Assembly (NCBI GenBank): GCA_022419385.1
Contig: JAJUBI010000007.1
Coordinates: 2,885,768-2,949,767, forward strand
Direction: 5' to 3'
Length of the DNA: 64,000 nt
Origin: Paraconiothyrium sp. Pb-2020
Lineage: Eukaryota > Ascomycota > Dothideomycetes > Pleosporales > Didymosphaeriaceae
A model generated the notes under the pieces. The model was not told where the DNA came from. It did no database searches and worked only from the letters and a program-made list of their open reading frames with translations. This document shows, piece by piece, positions 44,510 through 55,796 of this stretch. Numbering within the stretch: the first letter of the stretch is position 1; the number at the start of each line of letters is the position of its first letter. A program made the position numbers and the translations under genes.

Positions 44510-45103
44510 CAGCGCCCATGAACAGTGCGATTTTGAGAAACTACTTGGAACGACGATTGGTCGGGAAGTAATTGAAGTGTTGACCGGATCCACTGCATTG
44601 ACTTCAAAAACACTGTGACCTGCCGAGGCTTGCTTGGCTCAGACCCAGAAATAGACAAAATGTTGTTGAAAACGTTGTCATTGGCTTGATCGGGCTTAAG
44701 ATGATCTGTGTTGGTTATTCACAAGCATTGCTGGTGGATGTGGGGTTCTGCATGGTTCACGCTAAGGATCCACCTTCACGCCTGATAGCAACGTACCAGC
44801 TTCAATTCAGTGGATGCAAAATCTGTACACTCAAGCGAGGATCTCCTTGACCTCCTGTATCTTAAATCTGCCGACGCGACACAATGTCGGGATTGTGGCC
44901 CACTTATTGAGCAAGTGCAGGTTGATCGAATGCCTGCGGAACGATGTGTGCAGTGCTCGAACCATGTTCAAAAACGATCTGATTGGACAAATCTATACCC
45001 TAACCAGATGTGCATTGCCCCATGCTCCCCCCTTGAATATGACATGTAAAATGGATTCCTCACACATGGGAATACGTCTTGGCTCAATTACGTTCCGCTC
45101 TGC
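44510..45103. other. Intergenic
   Basis: Upstream of the Cys/His-rich gene and 3' flank of the MBL gene. No feature seen. Confidence 0.45.
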
Positions 45104-46251
45104 TTACATCTGGTCTTTAGAGGTAGCCAAAGCTACAATATTCAATGCCTCGTGGAAATCCTGAAGAAACAGCCATTTCGTCCGTTCCTTCCATTTCTTC
45201 TCCCTCCACTGGTTTGCTAACAGCGGAAATGTCTGTAAAACTCCAGATAAGCTTCGATCGTGAGCTGCAACTAGGAAGACGTTATCCTCGTCATCGAATC
45301 CTCTTATAGCATCGATGGTATGCAACGCCGCGTTCATGTCACTAGACACATTGCCAGGCTGTAATATAGGTACCGAGGAGCTCTTCGCCGGGTTCATGTC
45401 TGAAACGAGTCTAGCAGGCAACGGGCTCGGAATAAGATTCGGCACCTGTATCTGATCAGGCAGTGGCGAGTTGGCAGTTGGTCGAATTTGACCGGGGTGA
45501 TGGTAGGCATCAGCGGTGAAAAGTATGAATGTGTCGGGCGTCGTTCGAGCGAGGCCTACCAAATGGCCTAAGGCATGGCCGGGTGCATCAAGGAGGTAGA
45601 AACTATCGTCTCCGAAATAGTCCAGAGCAGGTAATCCACCAATCGACAGGTGTGTACTAGAAAAATTAAGCTGCTGGACCTCACGATTCGCGAAATCTGT
45701 TTCCAGGACTGGTGCATCTGGCTTCGTCGGATAGCCAGGGAAGTACTCGTCTTTGACACCAGGGCCCACAATTAGGGTTGCGCTCGAAGGAAATGTGGAC
45801 GGATCTCCAACATGATCAACGTGTGCGTGACTGAATCAAATATCAACCGTGCAACTGTGCTTAAGTCTTCGCAAACATACCTCCAGATCAGTGCTTCGAT
45901 GCTACTTTTTTCAACTTCCCCACGTTCCAAGATGTCGACCACGTTTTCCACTGGCTCAAGGAAGGCGCCCTCGACTGACTTGGTTTCTTGCACAACGTGA
46001 GGGGCCATGTTCTCCCAGTCCTTCCGAGTACCGAGGTCAAATAAGACACGCCTGACTTTACCCTCGCTGTCAGTGTGGCTTATAAGAAACACATAACTGA
46101 TACCCTCAAACGTAGTGAAGCCAGGTATCTGCGGATTGGTGAAAATGGAAGCTGGGATTCCTCCCATCCTAGTACCAGTGTCGATGATAGACACTTCTAC
46201 TGTGTTCGAAGACTTTGGGATGATAACCATTTTCATAAGATGGACAGTCAA
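45104..46251 (-). CDS. Metallo-beta-lactamase-fold hydrolase
   Basis: Zinc hydrolase of the MBL superfamily, 365 aa. Exon 1 46251..45881, 50-nt intron, exon 2 45830..45104. The zinc motif HAHVDHVGD (HxHxDH) is completed right after the junction. Further ligands are the His in DAPGHALGHLVGL, Asp/His in FTADAYHHPGQ and His in VFLVAAHDRSL. The N-terminal part EVSIIDTGTRMGGIPASIF and VLFDLGTRKDWENM is the usual beta-strand lead-in. Relatives include lactonases and thioesterase-like enzymes next to polyketide synthases, but no synthase is in this window. In-frame ATGs at 46236 and 46230 are alternative starts. A TATA box lies at 46315-46321. Confidence 0.9.
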
Positions 46252-47466
46252 ATTGATTCCACTGGAAGGGGCGGAAGATTGTTGAACAGGGAAACCACTC
46301 CCCAGATGTAAGGCTTATATAGTGCGAGCGGGTCTAGTTCGGAACAATTCACCGCTTCGCACCCAAGCGCTTCCACTTTAAGTAGTAACAGCCATCCCAG
46401 ACTGCAATTTGATGTGCCTGGAGATAATATTCCCTTACGTGTGCTCTAATGTGAGTTTGCTTTAGATTGCGCTGGCAACTTCGGGAACTGATTCTGTTGC
46501 ACCCAGCGAAATGTTCACAGCATGCGAGAAAAGCTGCGCATGCGTCTTACAATCGAGAAATTCCAAGGAAACGCTGTGTACTTCGTAATATACTGGTTCC
46601 GTGAGCTCGGCGTGTCTGCTCTCCGACCATGTTTAGAGCCGATACCAGGATGCTATTGCATATAATCATGGACCATAACGTGAGTGCATTTGTCAACTGC
46701 CCCGCAGTTAAGTCCGATTAATTCAAGGGAAGCTCAGCTCAGCTCTGATGAGATATCCTCAGGTCGTAATGGCATGCGGTGTGAACGGGTCTGGGAGCCA
46801 TTTTGCGTCCTTTGATCTTGATCGCAGGAACGGCCTGAACAATTGTCCTGGAGCTTTTGAATGCTACGGTTCTTCAAGTGGATTACCAATGTGAGGTCAA
46901 AACCGTGTGCACGATTTGCGCATGATTCCATGTGCGGGAACCACGTGATCTAGACGCTGCCCTAGAAAGTCGCAAATGTCCATCGAGAAAAGTAGGGGGC
47001 ATCACGAAGTACTTAGCAAATCTCGAGTCATGACATGGGCTAAAATCTGCAAAAGGCCTGGGTCGGCGGGAACTAGCCTAATCGGTGTTACCTTGGTATA
47101 TCCCTGTCAACTATGGTGAGAAAGATGAAGTACCTCGTGTGCAACTTTCACGTCGATATTATTCAGCGCTTCCTGAATCAGTCTCGGACAAATATGTCTT
47201 TTGTTGAAGTCGGTGGTATTAAGTACCATAACCGCGGCTGAGTTCGGTGTTAATGTGTAAGCTTCGGAGACGAGACTCCTTCAACGATCTGGTACTGGCG
47301 GACGAAGACACATTAAAGGGCAGGGTTGTGCTCGCAGAAATCATCGTCAAGACCTCACAGCACTCGCATCTCGTCATTCTAGTCTATCGCTTTTGTATAC
47401 CTTGCTTCAAAGTCTGCCTAAAGCCTCACTCGACAGCACGGCCACCAATCCGAGCCGATCACCACA
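46252..47466. other. Divergent intergenic region MBL / SDR
   Basis: 1.2 kb holding both promoters; apart from the TATA box no gene, RNA or repeat is recognised. Confidence 0.5.
46315..46321 (-). promoter_or_regulatory. TATA box (TATATAA) of the MBL gene
   Basis: On the minus strand TATATAA ends 64 nt before the MBL start codon, a good core promoter spacing. Confidence 0.5.
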
Positions 47467-48534
47467 ATGTCTCGTTTTGATTTCTCTACAACCGGAAGCG
47501 ACGTTGTCGCTGCGTTGCCAGAGCAAGTTGCTGGAAAGACATGTGAGCGCTTTCCAAAGGGTATACTTTGTTAGTAAGCGTGTCTTCTGACAAGTGAACC
47601 AGTCGTAATTACTGGAGCTAGCAGTGGTGGCCTAGGTGCGAGCGTTGCAACTTCCCTCGCGGCTGGCAGCCCTGCCGCAATTCTCCTCCTGGGACGTAGT
47701 GAGGACAAAGTTTCCCCCGTGCTGAAAGAAATTGAGCACATAAGCCCATCAACCAAGGTGCACTTCATCCAGGTTGATCTTGCATCTTGCGCCTCCGTAC
47801 GTGCAGCCGCAGCTGAGGTCAATGCTATCGTTTCCAAAGTCGATGTCTTGATCAACAACGCTGGGGTCATGGGGGTCAAGTTCGCACTCACTCCCGAGCA
47901 TGTGGAGAGCCAATTTGGCGCCAACCATATTGGCCATTTCCTTCTGACAAATCTCCTCGTCCCCAAGCTCGAAGCTGCTGGTAGGGGTGCCCGCGTCGTC
48001 AATGTTTCCAGCCAACTATATCAGTTCGGCCCAGTGCGCTTCGACGATATCAACTTCTCCAACGGGGAGAAATTCAACACCTGGGAAGCCTACGGACAAT
48101 CGAAGACGGCCAACATTCTGTTCTCGGTTGTTTTGGCCAAGAAGCTGGCAGGAAAGGGGATTCGAAGCTACTCCTTACACCCAGGTAACATCCAGGCGAC
48201 AAAATTATCGTCCCATATGGACCCAGTAGAGTGGCCTATTGTGGGAGCGATGTTTGCAGAAAAGAAGATTGCAATGCCCAAGGAAAAAACCCTTGAACAG
48301 GGCAGTGCGACCACGATCGCGGCTGCCTTGGACCCGGAGCTGGACGGTGAGTGCCATTACCGGAACCTGAAAAGCACAAGACCACTCGCTAACAACTACT
48401 CTATAGGTGCTTCGGGTGCGTTCCTGGATGATTGTCATACCGCGGAGGCATTGGAGTATGCTTCTAGCGAAGAAAACGCAGAGAAGCTATGGACCCTGAG
48501 TGAGAAAATTGTAGCAGAAAAGTTCTCTTACTGA
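47467..48534 (+). CDS. Short-chain dehydrogenase (retinol-dehydrogenase-like)
   Basis: NADP-type SDR of 315 aa. Exons 47467-47542, 47603-48346 and 48407-48534. Cofactor motif TGASSGGLG (residues 29-37), NNAGVMG, VVNVSSQLY with the catalytic Ser, and Tyr/Lys in YGQSK; then LHPGNIQATKL. The long C-terminal part with EQGSATTIAAALDPELDG is typical of the protochlorophyllide-reductase/retinol-dehydrogenase-like fungal group. The last intron (48347-48406) is 60 nt with GTGAGT..CTAAC..TAG but has no stop in frame, so retention would add 20 residues. Convergent with the MDR gene 298 bp away. Substrate unknown. Confidence 0.92.
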
Positions 48535-48832
48535 TGTCGCTTTCTTTCGCTGCTATTTTGAAAAAACATCGCCTTCATTTGATTAGAACTTAGTAAGCAC
48601 CATCTAGTCAAGGAAGTTTCATCTCAACGTCGACACGTTAGTACGTTTGTACTGTTGATACAGCTAAGCCGGCCGGCCTGAAACATGAGTATTCTAGCTG
48701 TCATTTTCATGGATCACTATCTTTATTGACAATAAGACTTCATGGTATTCCTTATTCCAGTTTTAATTCGTCAATGCTGTACAACTAATGACATTTCATA
48801 TCCCCACATAGGTCGAACGAAGCAATGCCATA

Positions 48833-50031
48833 CTATAGACCAGGCGTCTCCGCAATCCGGAAAACATACTTCACAGCACTCTGCTTTCCATCCTTGAGGT
48901 CTTTCAACGCTTGCTCCACGCCTTCCAGTCCTCCATGCCTCACTTCAAACGGATGGCCCTCGAACGTTCCCGACTGCCACGCCTTGGTGAACCAGCGACA
49001 AGTTACGAAACCTAGATCGCGATTATCAGGATCATGAGGCCCATATTGCTGATTATGAATGGTCCCAACCGAAGTGGTAGTCTTAGTCGCAGATCCAACG
49101 TCAACGTCACTCGGCAAGACAAGGTTGATTGCTCCATCAGGCGCGACAATTTCCGTCAACACCTTTTCACTAGGACGTCCAATGCCAGGATCCAGTCCGT
49201 GTCGGACTTCACCATAGTTTCCGGCCTCCAGGTGTGCTCGAATCTGGCTTATTGTCTCGTCGGCGCCATTACGGTAATCAAAGACTGCGTCGCCTTTTGT
49301 ACGATCGAGGAGCGTTTCGACATAGTGAGTGCCCTTGCCAGCCACTGCGATGATTGGGTGGATGTTGCTATTGCGTGCGAGTTTGATGGCGAAGGATCCG
49401 ACAGCGGAGCTGGCGCCATGCACTAGGAAAGGCATAGATGTCGTCGCGGGAAGCCAGGGTGTAGGGAGTTTGAGATTGCTAAATACAGCTACCGTGGCGG
49501 TGAGGGCAGCGAGAGGTATTGTTGCAGCTTCTGCAAACAAGAGTCAGCTGTGATACCACTGATGCTAAACGCTAAGAGGAAAGGAAAACATACCCTCAAA
49601 CGACTTCGAAGAAGGGATGTGGAAAGTAGTGTAATCCCACGCAAGTGCATACTCTGCGTACGAACCTCCAGGGGCCCCCATCTCATGGAAAGCTGCAACA
49701 CGGTCTCCTTTCTGTTCGTACGTTATTATCACTTCATTGTATTCCAGACTTGCAGGCCACATACCTTGAACTCAATCACATCTTCACCAACTTCCTCCAC
49801 TATTCCCGCAATATCGTCGCCTTGGTTTACACCACCCTTTGACCTCGCCATGATTGAATCATCATCGGGGCCATTGTAAGCAGCTGCAAAATCTGGGACT
49901 TTCCAGTCCTTAGTGTTGGAGCCCGAGACGATGACTTTGATGAGGACCTGCTTTGCGCTAGGCTTGGGGATAGAGGCGTCAGTAATCTTGACCTTGACTT
50001 CTAAGCCAGGGAGGTTGATGACTTGTTTCAT
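48833..50031 (-). CDS. Zinc-independent alcohol dehydrogenase/quinone oxidoreductase (MDR)
   Basis: Medium-chain dehydrogenase/reductase of the enoyl-reductase (ToxD/quinone reductase) type, 360 aa. Exons 50031..49765, 49711..49594, 49530..48833. GroES-like domain: VKVKITDASIPKPSAKQVLIKV, GSNTKDWKVPDF, GDDIAGIVEEVG, KGDRVAAFHEMG. Then AATIPLAALTATVAVF and the nucleotide-binding VHGASSAVGSFAIKLARN. No structural-zinc cysteine cluster is present. The C-terminus ..GLEGVEQALKDLKDGKQSAVKYVFRI is usual. Enzymes of this type are often tailoring steps in secondary metabolism, which fits the SDR and MBL neighbours without proving it. A TATA-like box lies at 50146-50153. The start was chosen at MKQVINLP; an upstream in-frame ATG (50082) adds 17 residues. 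Confidence 0.92.
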
Positions 50032-51187
50032 TGTGGTAAATTCTGGGAGGTGGTTCAATCGTAACTTGGTCAGATTCTTCAAATCTATTGATACGATCTC
50101 GAAAGCATGTGAATCAATCGAGCCAATTCAATCGAAGGATGTATCTTTTTATAGTCCAGTGCTTGGATGAAAACCTGCTTGGACTACTTTGTCATTAATC
50201 AGCCACATTGAATAGGGTAGAGGACTTGGAACTGGGTCGAATAGGAACACCGGAACCAAGACCCACTTGACATTTTGCAAATGAATGTGCAAATATTGAT
50301 ACCGTAAACCTTTGCAATTGCCACCTGAGCTATTGTGAGGCAATCTAATCAGAAAATAGCAAAGAGCAAAAAAGCGGGCTCAGGGGAAGGTGTGTACAAA
50401 GTGATTAGTAAATTCCTCGTTTCAGCTTCTCCAGTAACAGCAGAACACCACGGTATCGCTGCGGTTGGATGACAGACAAACGTAATACTACGTCTCGTGC
50501 CTGTGTATGCGTACTTTCTACATCAATGGTAACATGCTAAATATCGAATGAAGTCAGCTGTATTCGCCGTATCTCAATATGATTAGCGGGGGGCTAGCTA
50601 GATTTCGTCGTCCGCCTTGCCTTTTACAGCTAGACTCCCTGGACGAAATAAGGAGGACGCAAATCACGAAGTACACAGCGTTCCCCAATTGTTTCCCTGA
50701 CGAAATCTATAGACCAGGGAGACAGTAGCTCAAACAGTGTTTAATGCGGACTCGATCTCAGAAATTCCCCGGGGCCTTGTCTTGTCCACGTGCTATCTGA
50801 CTCAGCCGAGCGCGATTGCCTGTCAGCGTTTCTGTTCCTTCGCCACCATAACTCGCACTTGTTTTTCTTTGCACATTTCGTCCTGTGTCTTATGTTCTTT
50901 GCCTTTTCGACTGGATCTATCTGTACAATTCACTTTACTAGCACAAGTGAGCGGTTTCGATCTTGCGGCTAGGCTGCAGTCGCGGTGTGGCTCAGCCCTG
51001 TGCAAACGACTGTGCCGCTTGACAGCATCTTTACAGGTCCAGACTGTAGCCCTACGCCTTGGTGGCTGAGCAATGAATTGGATTGCCGCAGAGCTTGTCA
51101 CGCGCTGCGCATACAAATTCACTATCACAGTGCGGTTTACTACATTAATCTTACAACTCAGATGTTTCGACGGTAGAGACGACTGCA
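50032..51187. other. Divergent intergenic region MDR / F-box gene
   Basis: Both promoters. Open frames near 50737-51176 are Cys/Leu-rich without a domain and look like 5' UTR. Confidence 0.45.
50146..50153 (-). promoter_or_regulatory. TATA box (TATAAAAA) of the MDR gene
   Basis: On the minus strand TATAAAAA lies about 115 nt upstream of the MDR start codon. Confidence 0.45.
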
Positions 51188-52654
51188 ATGCATAGCACAA
51201 GTGGTTCGCAGCCTGATGGGCATGGAGACAACATACGTTCTCCTACCCTTTCAGCGCCTGTAAGCCCATCAAGTCCAATCAGCCTGCCATACAGCCCAAC
51301 GGCGCCGACATATTCTCCGCTCGGTCCTCAGCTCAGTCCATCATGTAACGCACAGAATCCTACTGCACCAGTGGTGTCGCACCTGAGCCCTGCGACGTCC
51401 AGTTGGGAGCCAGTAATGGACGAGTGGGCGCAGCGTCGCCGTCGAACTGCGTTATCAATTGAAGAAGGCCTCTACAAGGGCTCGTACGGAGTTTGGACAG
51501 ATGGCGAAGCCATGCGCGCAGAAGATGAAAATCTCCTAGCTGCATGCTCCGAGCCGTTCGCGATGAATTTGAAACGACAGACACACTCTTCCGGATTGCT
51601 CAGTTTGCCTACAGAACTGCAAACTGAGATACTCCACAGTGTGGACCGCAGCGACTTCAAAGCGTTATTGCAGACATGTGTAGCTCTGCGAGCCGCTCTG
51701 ACGCCGCTGATCCTGGAACATGTTATTATATCGGGTAATTCGCCGAGGTTACAATGGGTTGTCGAGACTCTCGAAGCGACAATCTCAAAATCGAAAGAGG
51801 CTGCCAATATCATCCGTCACTTGCAATTCCCAGATGATGAAACCAACTCTAATATTCTGTTGAGGCTCCTCCCGCTCACTACGAGGATCAAGTCTCTTCA
51901 CTATGGGTACGTCGTTCACGAAGGTCCGGCTGATAATGACGTTATCGATGCTCGCCGTCTCAGCAGGGTGCTGGCTCCAGTACGCCACACCCTCACCAAC
52001 CTCAAGATCACATATGTGCTTGACCTGAACGAATGTGACGCTGGAGGCCACCCTTGCGTAGAAGGTTGGCTGTGCTTAAAGGACGTGCTTGCACTCAGGA
52101 AGCTCGAAACAACTTTCACTATCCTCTTCGGTCCCTCCAAAGAGGGGAATAGGCTTCATTATGAGCTCCCTGAAGATGCCCAGGGAGCACCTCGGCTTGC
52201 CGACATCCTGCCGCCTAGACTCGTCGAACTGAGGATCTTGTCGGATCCATGGGAGTACGATCCCGCAGGATGGACTACTGAGCAGAGAGTTGAAGTCATT
52301 AGTGAATATGTCTGCGACAAAAATTGGGAACAGTTCACGCCATATCTTAGATTGCTGAGTTACAACATGGACAGTTGGAGGGATGTAAATCCAATGGACA
52401 AAGAGATAGTCGCTGCGGAGAATGCACTTGCAGAGCGGGTTCGCAAGAATGGCTTAGAGTGGGTTCTCGAGCTACCATCAATGCCGCAGACAACCAATCT
52501 CTTCTTTGACGCACAAGACAGACATGCCGAACTCGACGAACGACGAAGAGCGTTGGACCCGCAGGATCGGAGTACATATTCTCCCACTTCTACCATGTCG
52601 CCGACTTCCGTCAGTTCCCCCATTACGCCCACTTCACCTGCCTTTTATACTTGA
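51188..52654 (+). CDS. F-box-like protein with RNA polymerase II CTD-like termini
   Basis: Intronless, 488 aa. Residues 35-48 read YSPTAPT-YSPLGPQ and are preceded by SPT/SPSSP units. The C-terminal end (464-488) reads YSPTSTMSPTSVSSP then ITPTSPAFYT. These match the heptad YSPTSPS of the RPB1 C-terminal domain. In between, LLSLPTELQTEILHSVDRSDF (from about residue 136) with CVALRAALTPLILEHV is an F-box-like start, followed by a folded region (LRLLPLTTRIKSLHYGYV; LADILPPRLVELRIL) as in fungal F-box proteins. A role as ubiquitin-ligase adaptor is a family inference. The CTD-like ends suggest contacts with CTD kinases or readers; this is speculation. Confidence 0.8.
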   Translation: MHSTSGSQPDGHGDNIRSPTLSAPVSPSSPISLPYSPTAPTYSPLGPQLSPSCNAQNPTAPVVSHLSPATSSWEPVMDEWAQRRRRTALSIEEGLYKGSYGVWTDGEAMRAEDENLLAACSEPFAMNLKRQTHSSGLLSLPTELQTEILHSVDRSDFKALLQTCVALRAALTPLILEHVIISGNSPRLQWVVETLEATISKSKEAANIIRHLQFPDDETNSNILLRLLPLTTRIKSLHYGYVVHEGPADNDVIDARRLSRVLAPVRHTLTNLKITYVLDLNECDAGGHPCVEGWLCLKDVLALRKLETTFTILFGPSKEGNRLHYELPEDAQGAPRLADILPPRLVELRILSDPWEYDPAGWTTEQRVEVISEYVCDKNWEQFTPYLRLLSYNMDSWRDVNPMDKEIVAAENALAERVRKNGLEWVLELPSMPQTTNLFFDAQDRHAELDERRRALDPQDRSTYSPTSTMSPTSVSSPITPTSPAFYT

Positions 52655-53656
52655 TTGACAGCATGTCCAATCGGTCAGAAGCTTGAGCGCGCTGTGCTAC
52701 CCCAAGATGGACGATAAATAGGCCATCTGAGTTTGACTTTTGCTCCTTCCGTCCTTTTGCATAAGTATCACAGAAAGGAACACTCACTCAGAATAGTGAA
52801 AAGGGGCCAGGATTATATCATTGGAGGACCGAGAGCTAGAGGTGGCACGTGTGGGTGAGGAAGGTCGGTGTCGTGTCTTCTCATTTCAGTAGCAAAAGCG
52901 CGTAATACAATATTCTTCGAATTGAAGGAGGCGAGTTGTTGAGAAGGCCGCGGTTCCCGATTTGTATCCTTTGGGTACAGCAATGGAGGCAGTAGACCAC
53001 CGTCAGTCTATGAAAAAATACACGAGGTCGTCTCCGAATTTTGAACACAGTAGCCGAAGGTTTCGATATATATGGTAGTTACAGGTCATAGCACACTGAT
53101 GCAATAGGATCTGCAATTCCGTATTCCGATTTGACACTGGAGAGACAGGACCATGACCGGATTCCTCAACGGTTCATGCTGCTAGCTATAGCGACGCAGC
53201 AAATCCCGCTTGTGGCCGTTCGCTAAACTTCTGTCGAGTCTCAAGTGCCATGGAAAGAAGTCAAGTACGCCTTTCTGGCGTATTGTGACGGCCGGTCTCA
53301 AACTTACCGAGCCACAATACGGATGGGCAAAATAAATATCCACCAGAAGGGACAGCTGTCACAAACTTGTAATTTCACATTGGTGATGAGAATGCTCAAC
53401 GATCAATCCGAAATCGGTTGTTGGCTGTTCCATGCCGAAATGTTGAGTGGGAGCGGGCCGCGGTGGTGGGAAGGCGGCACCTAACAGAACCTTGTTTCGT
53501 CCTTAGACACCCCTTCTTATTTAAGCTATCGGAATGGAGCTCGTCCTTCCAACAACTTCCTTCTGCAAACGATCTCATAACTTTTACACAGCGAAGGATC
53601 TCAACGCTAAACCAGTGATCTTCACCAAACACACTACTACTGCATACTTCATCAGT
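52655..53656. other. Intergenic F-box gene / secreted-protein gene
   Basis: 3' flank and promoter. A TATTTAA box at 53518-53524 lies about 133 nt before the next start. Nothing else is recognised. Confidence 0.45.
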
Positions 53657-54568
53657 ATGAAGCTCACTTCTCTTATCCTACTTTGGGCTGTGGACCTCAG
53701 AGTCACCATCGCACGCGCATACCCCGAGCGACGACCGCCCGCCGCGAAGCCGTTGCCGCCTGGAGCTAACTGGACGGCTGAAACCGGTGATGAACCAAAG
53801 CCGACTATTTCACATCACAAAAGCTGTGGGCTTGACGTCCCCACACGCCGAGCATGGGACCAGGGCGTGGGCAAAGAAGTTGTTAAGTTTCTCGACGACC
53901 AGTGGACCGCATACCTCTGGAACCGAGATTATCAGTCCTTCCCGCTGTACATGCGCGCTGAATTTGCTCCAAATGCACCTCCTGGTGCATTCACTTGCGA
54001 TGGTATTGCAACTTGCACGGTAAGTGCCGTGGACTCTAATACCGTCAACATCAAGATGAGATGGTACACTTGCTGACTTGACAAAAAGCTTGGTAGTTGT
54101 CTGAATCTCGACACAAGTAAATCGATTCACGAGCGTCAAATGGCTTACTACGTTTTCGAGAGCATATCGAACGTAGTGTATTATATTGAAAGAACACGCC
54201 GAGCCACCGACGACGCAACAAAATATCAGCTCGGCAAGATGAAGCAGAACGTAGACACATATACATCCGCTAAGTATATTATGAAGAAGTTGGCCGACCG
54301 CCAAAAGGAAAATGCAGCGATTCTCTCTGCCGTTACGGCCCTCATGCCTTTGTCCACTGCGCTTCTGACTGCTGCACCCCTTTTCGGTGAGGCTGCATTA
54401 CTGGGATCAAGTTTGGTCAAATACGGCGCCCATCTTGAGGAGGATGCGATCAAAGAGCTTGGAGAACGAGTCGACCAGCGCTGCATTGCGATCCCATGGC
54501 GACTCACGAAGCCGAAAATTTGCGTCAATGTTCACGACGAGAATGTGTCGGCGAGATGCTACAATTGA
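53657..54568 (+). CDS. Predicted secreted helical protein of unknown function
   Basis: 280 aa. Exons 53657-54019 and 54089-54568. The signal peptide MKLTSLILLWAVDLRVTIARA is followed by a Pro-rich spacer. Then comes a region with a few Cys (SCGLDVPTRRAW, CDGIATCT, GSCLNLDT), three of them around the exon junction. The second half is helical and charged (YYVFESISNVVYYIERTRRAT, MKQNVDTYTSAKYIMKKLAD) and ends in a long hydrophobic stretch, LSAVTALMPLSTALLTAAPL..ALLGSSLV, before IKELGERVDQRC. I recognise no family. The layout, with secretion signal plus a late hydrophobic hairpin-like segment, would suit a wall- or membrane-associated extracellular protein. An in-frame ATG at 53534 would hide the signal peptide and is less likely. 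Confidence 0.75.
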
Positions 54569-55228
54569 CACGTCGTGCGAGGAAAAATCACACCATGCTC
54601 AGGCGGCGCAGGTTGCCGCTCGCTTACTGGCGCTGGTCGGCAGCTGCCGAGCCCCCAAGGCCCCCTTCACGACACCATCACACCACTCTCTCGCGACGCA
54701 GGGCCGCGCCTCATCACCCGCGCATGCACAATCGTCTAGGCCCAGCCCATCGCCCAATAACGTGTCCCCTAGCTGCTTACCATACACAGCTCCCGTAGCG
54801 TGTTTTCCCGAACAGGAATTTTCCCAATGTTCGCGCCTGCGTGCGCTTTGCTTATGCCGTGCGGCACTGGTAAGCGACACCGTAAGGCTGCACACTCCTC
54901 ACGGTAATGAATCGGCCTCGCTCGCAGCAACGTCTGGCGTGATACTCGTGTGGTGCGATACTCTGCGCAAAGCCTGCCATGTCGTCTCCGACTCGCTCCT
55001 CGTCATGCTGTATATATCCTTGTGTGACGCTGCCAGTGAAAGCCATTCTCCACTCAGCATCTACAACAACATCTCCAATCATCTAGTCTACTAGAAAGGA
55101 ACATAGACATCGGTCTACTCCACTCAAACCAGCTCCTCGGATAAAAAGGAACATTTAGAGGAACAATTCAACTCTTACGAGCGAATCGAATTTTCGAAGA
55201 CAAAAGTCACACAATCACATCACACAAC
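54569..55228. other. Intergenic
   Basis: C-rich in the first half. Frames on both strands are present but without motifs. The right end is the promoter of the 75-aa gene. Confidence 0.45.
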
Positions 55229-55508
55229 ATGCCTTCCCCAACACAAAAGTTCGCCATGTTCCGCACGGCTGCGCGCTACCTGACCGAGCCCCACCCGTTC
55301 GCACGCAACCCAGTAACTGCAAAGCCGCATGCTGTGGACTTCAGCCTGTACCCCAGACGCATCGCTCGCACTGGTGGATTGTACGTTTCCCCTCCCTCCG
55401 CGTTCCACTTCGGTGGTGCTAACAAGACACAGTGTTATGCCCTTCGCAGTACTTGTCCTCGGATGGCCTGTCGCGGCCGAGTGGTACGGCCGCGCCGTCG
55501 GCATGTGA
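55229..55508 (+). CDS. Small (75 aa) protein with one hydrophobic segment
   Basis: Exons 55229-55380 and 55433-55508 around a 52-nt intron with GTACGT..GCTAACAAG..CAG. It reads MPSPTQKFAMFRTAARYLTE, PHPFARNPVTAKPHAVD, FSLYPRRIARTGGF, then a hydrophobic VMPFAVLVLGWPVAAEW and a short end. The basic, Ser/Thr/Arg-rich start and single short span resemble accessory subunits of mitochondrial inner-membrane complexes, but I cannot name it. Intron phase and splice signals support a real gene despite its size. Confidence 0.7.
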
Positions 55509-55796
55509 CTCTTTGAAGGCGAAAGGGAGCACGAAGTAAAGAGGAGCCACGAACTGAGCGCGGAGGAAGTGCAAGGGTTAGTGTTGAATATGCGGTGGGA
55601 CGATTGAGGGGGATACAGTTCGGATGTGCATACCTCATGGCATGGGATGGCGTTTGGGTTTGTGGCATTTTACCGCGGTATAGCGGATGGCTGTATGATA
55701 TCAGCATGCATAGCAAAATTTCATTAACGTCTTGTTCAAAAGTAATGGCAAAGTGCAGTGGTGTGTGTGAAAGGTGGTTTAGAGATCAAAGTTGGT

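Noticed and set aside
44275..44521. Two overlapping 70-codon frames on opposite strands
   Set aside because: The Cys/His pattern supports a third frame on the minus strand; neither of these shows a motif.
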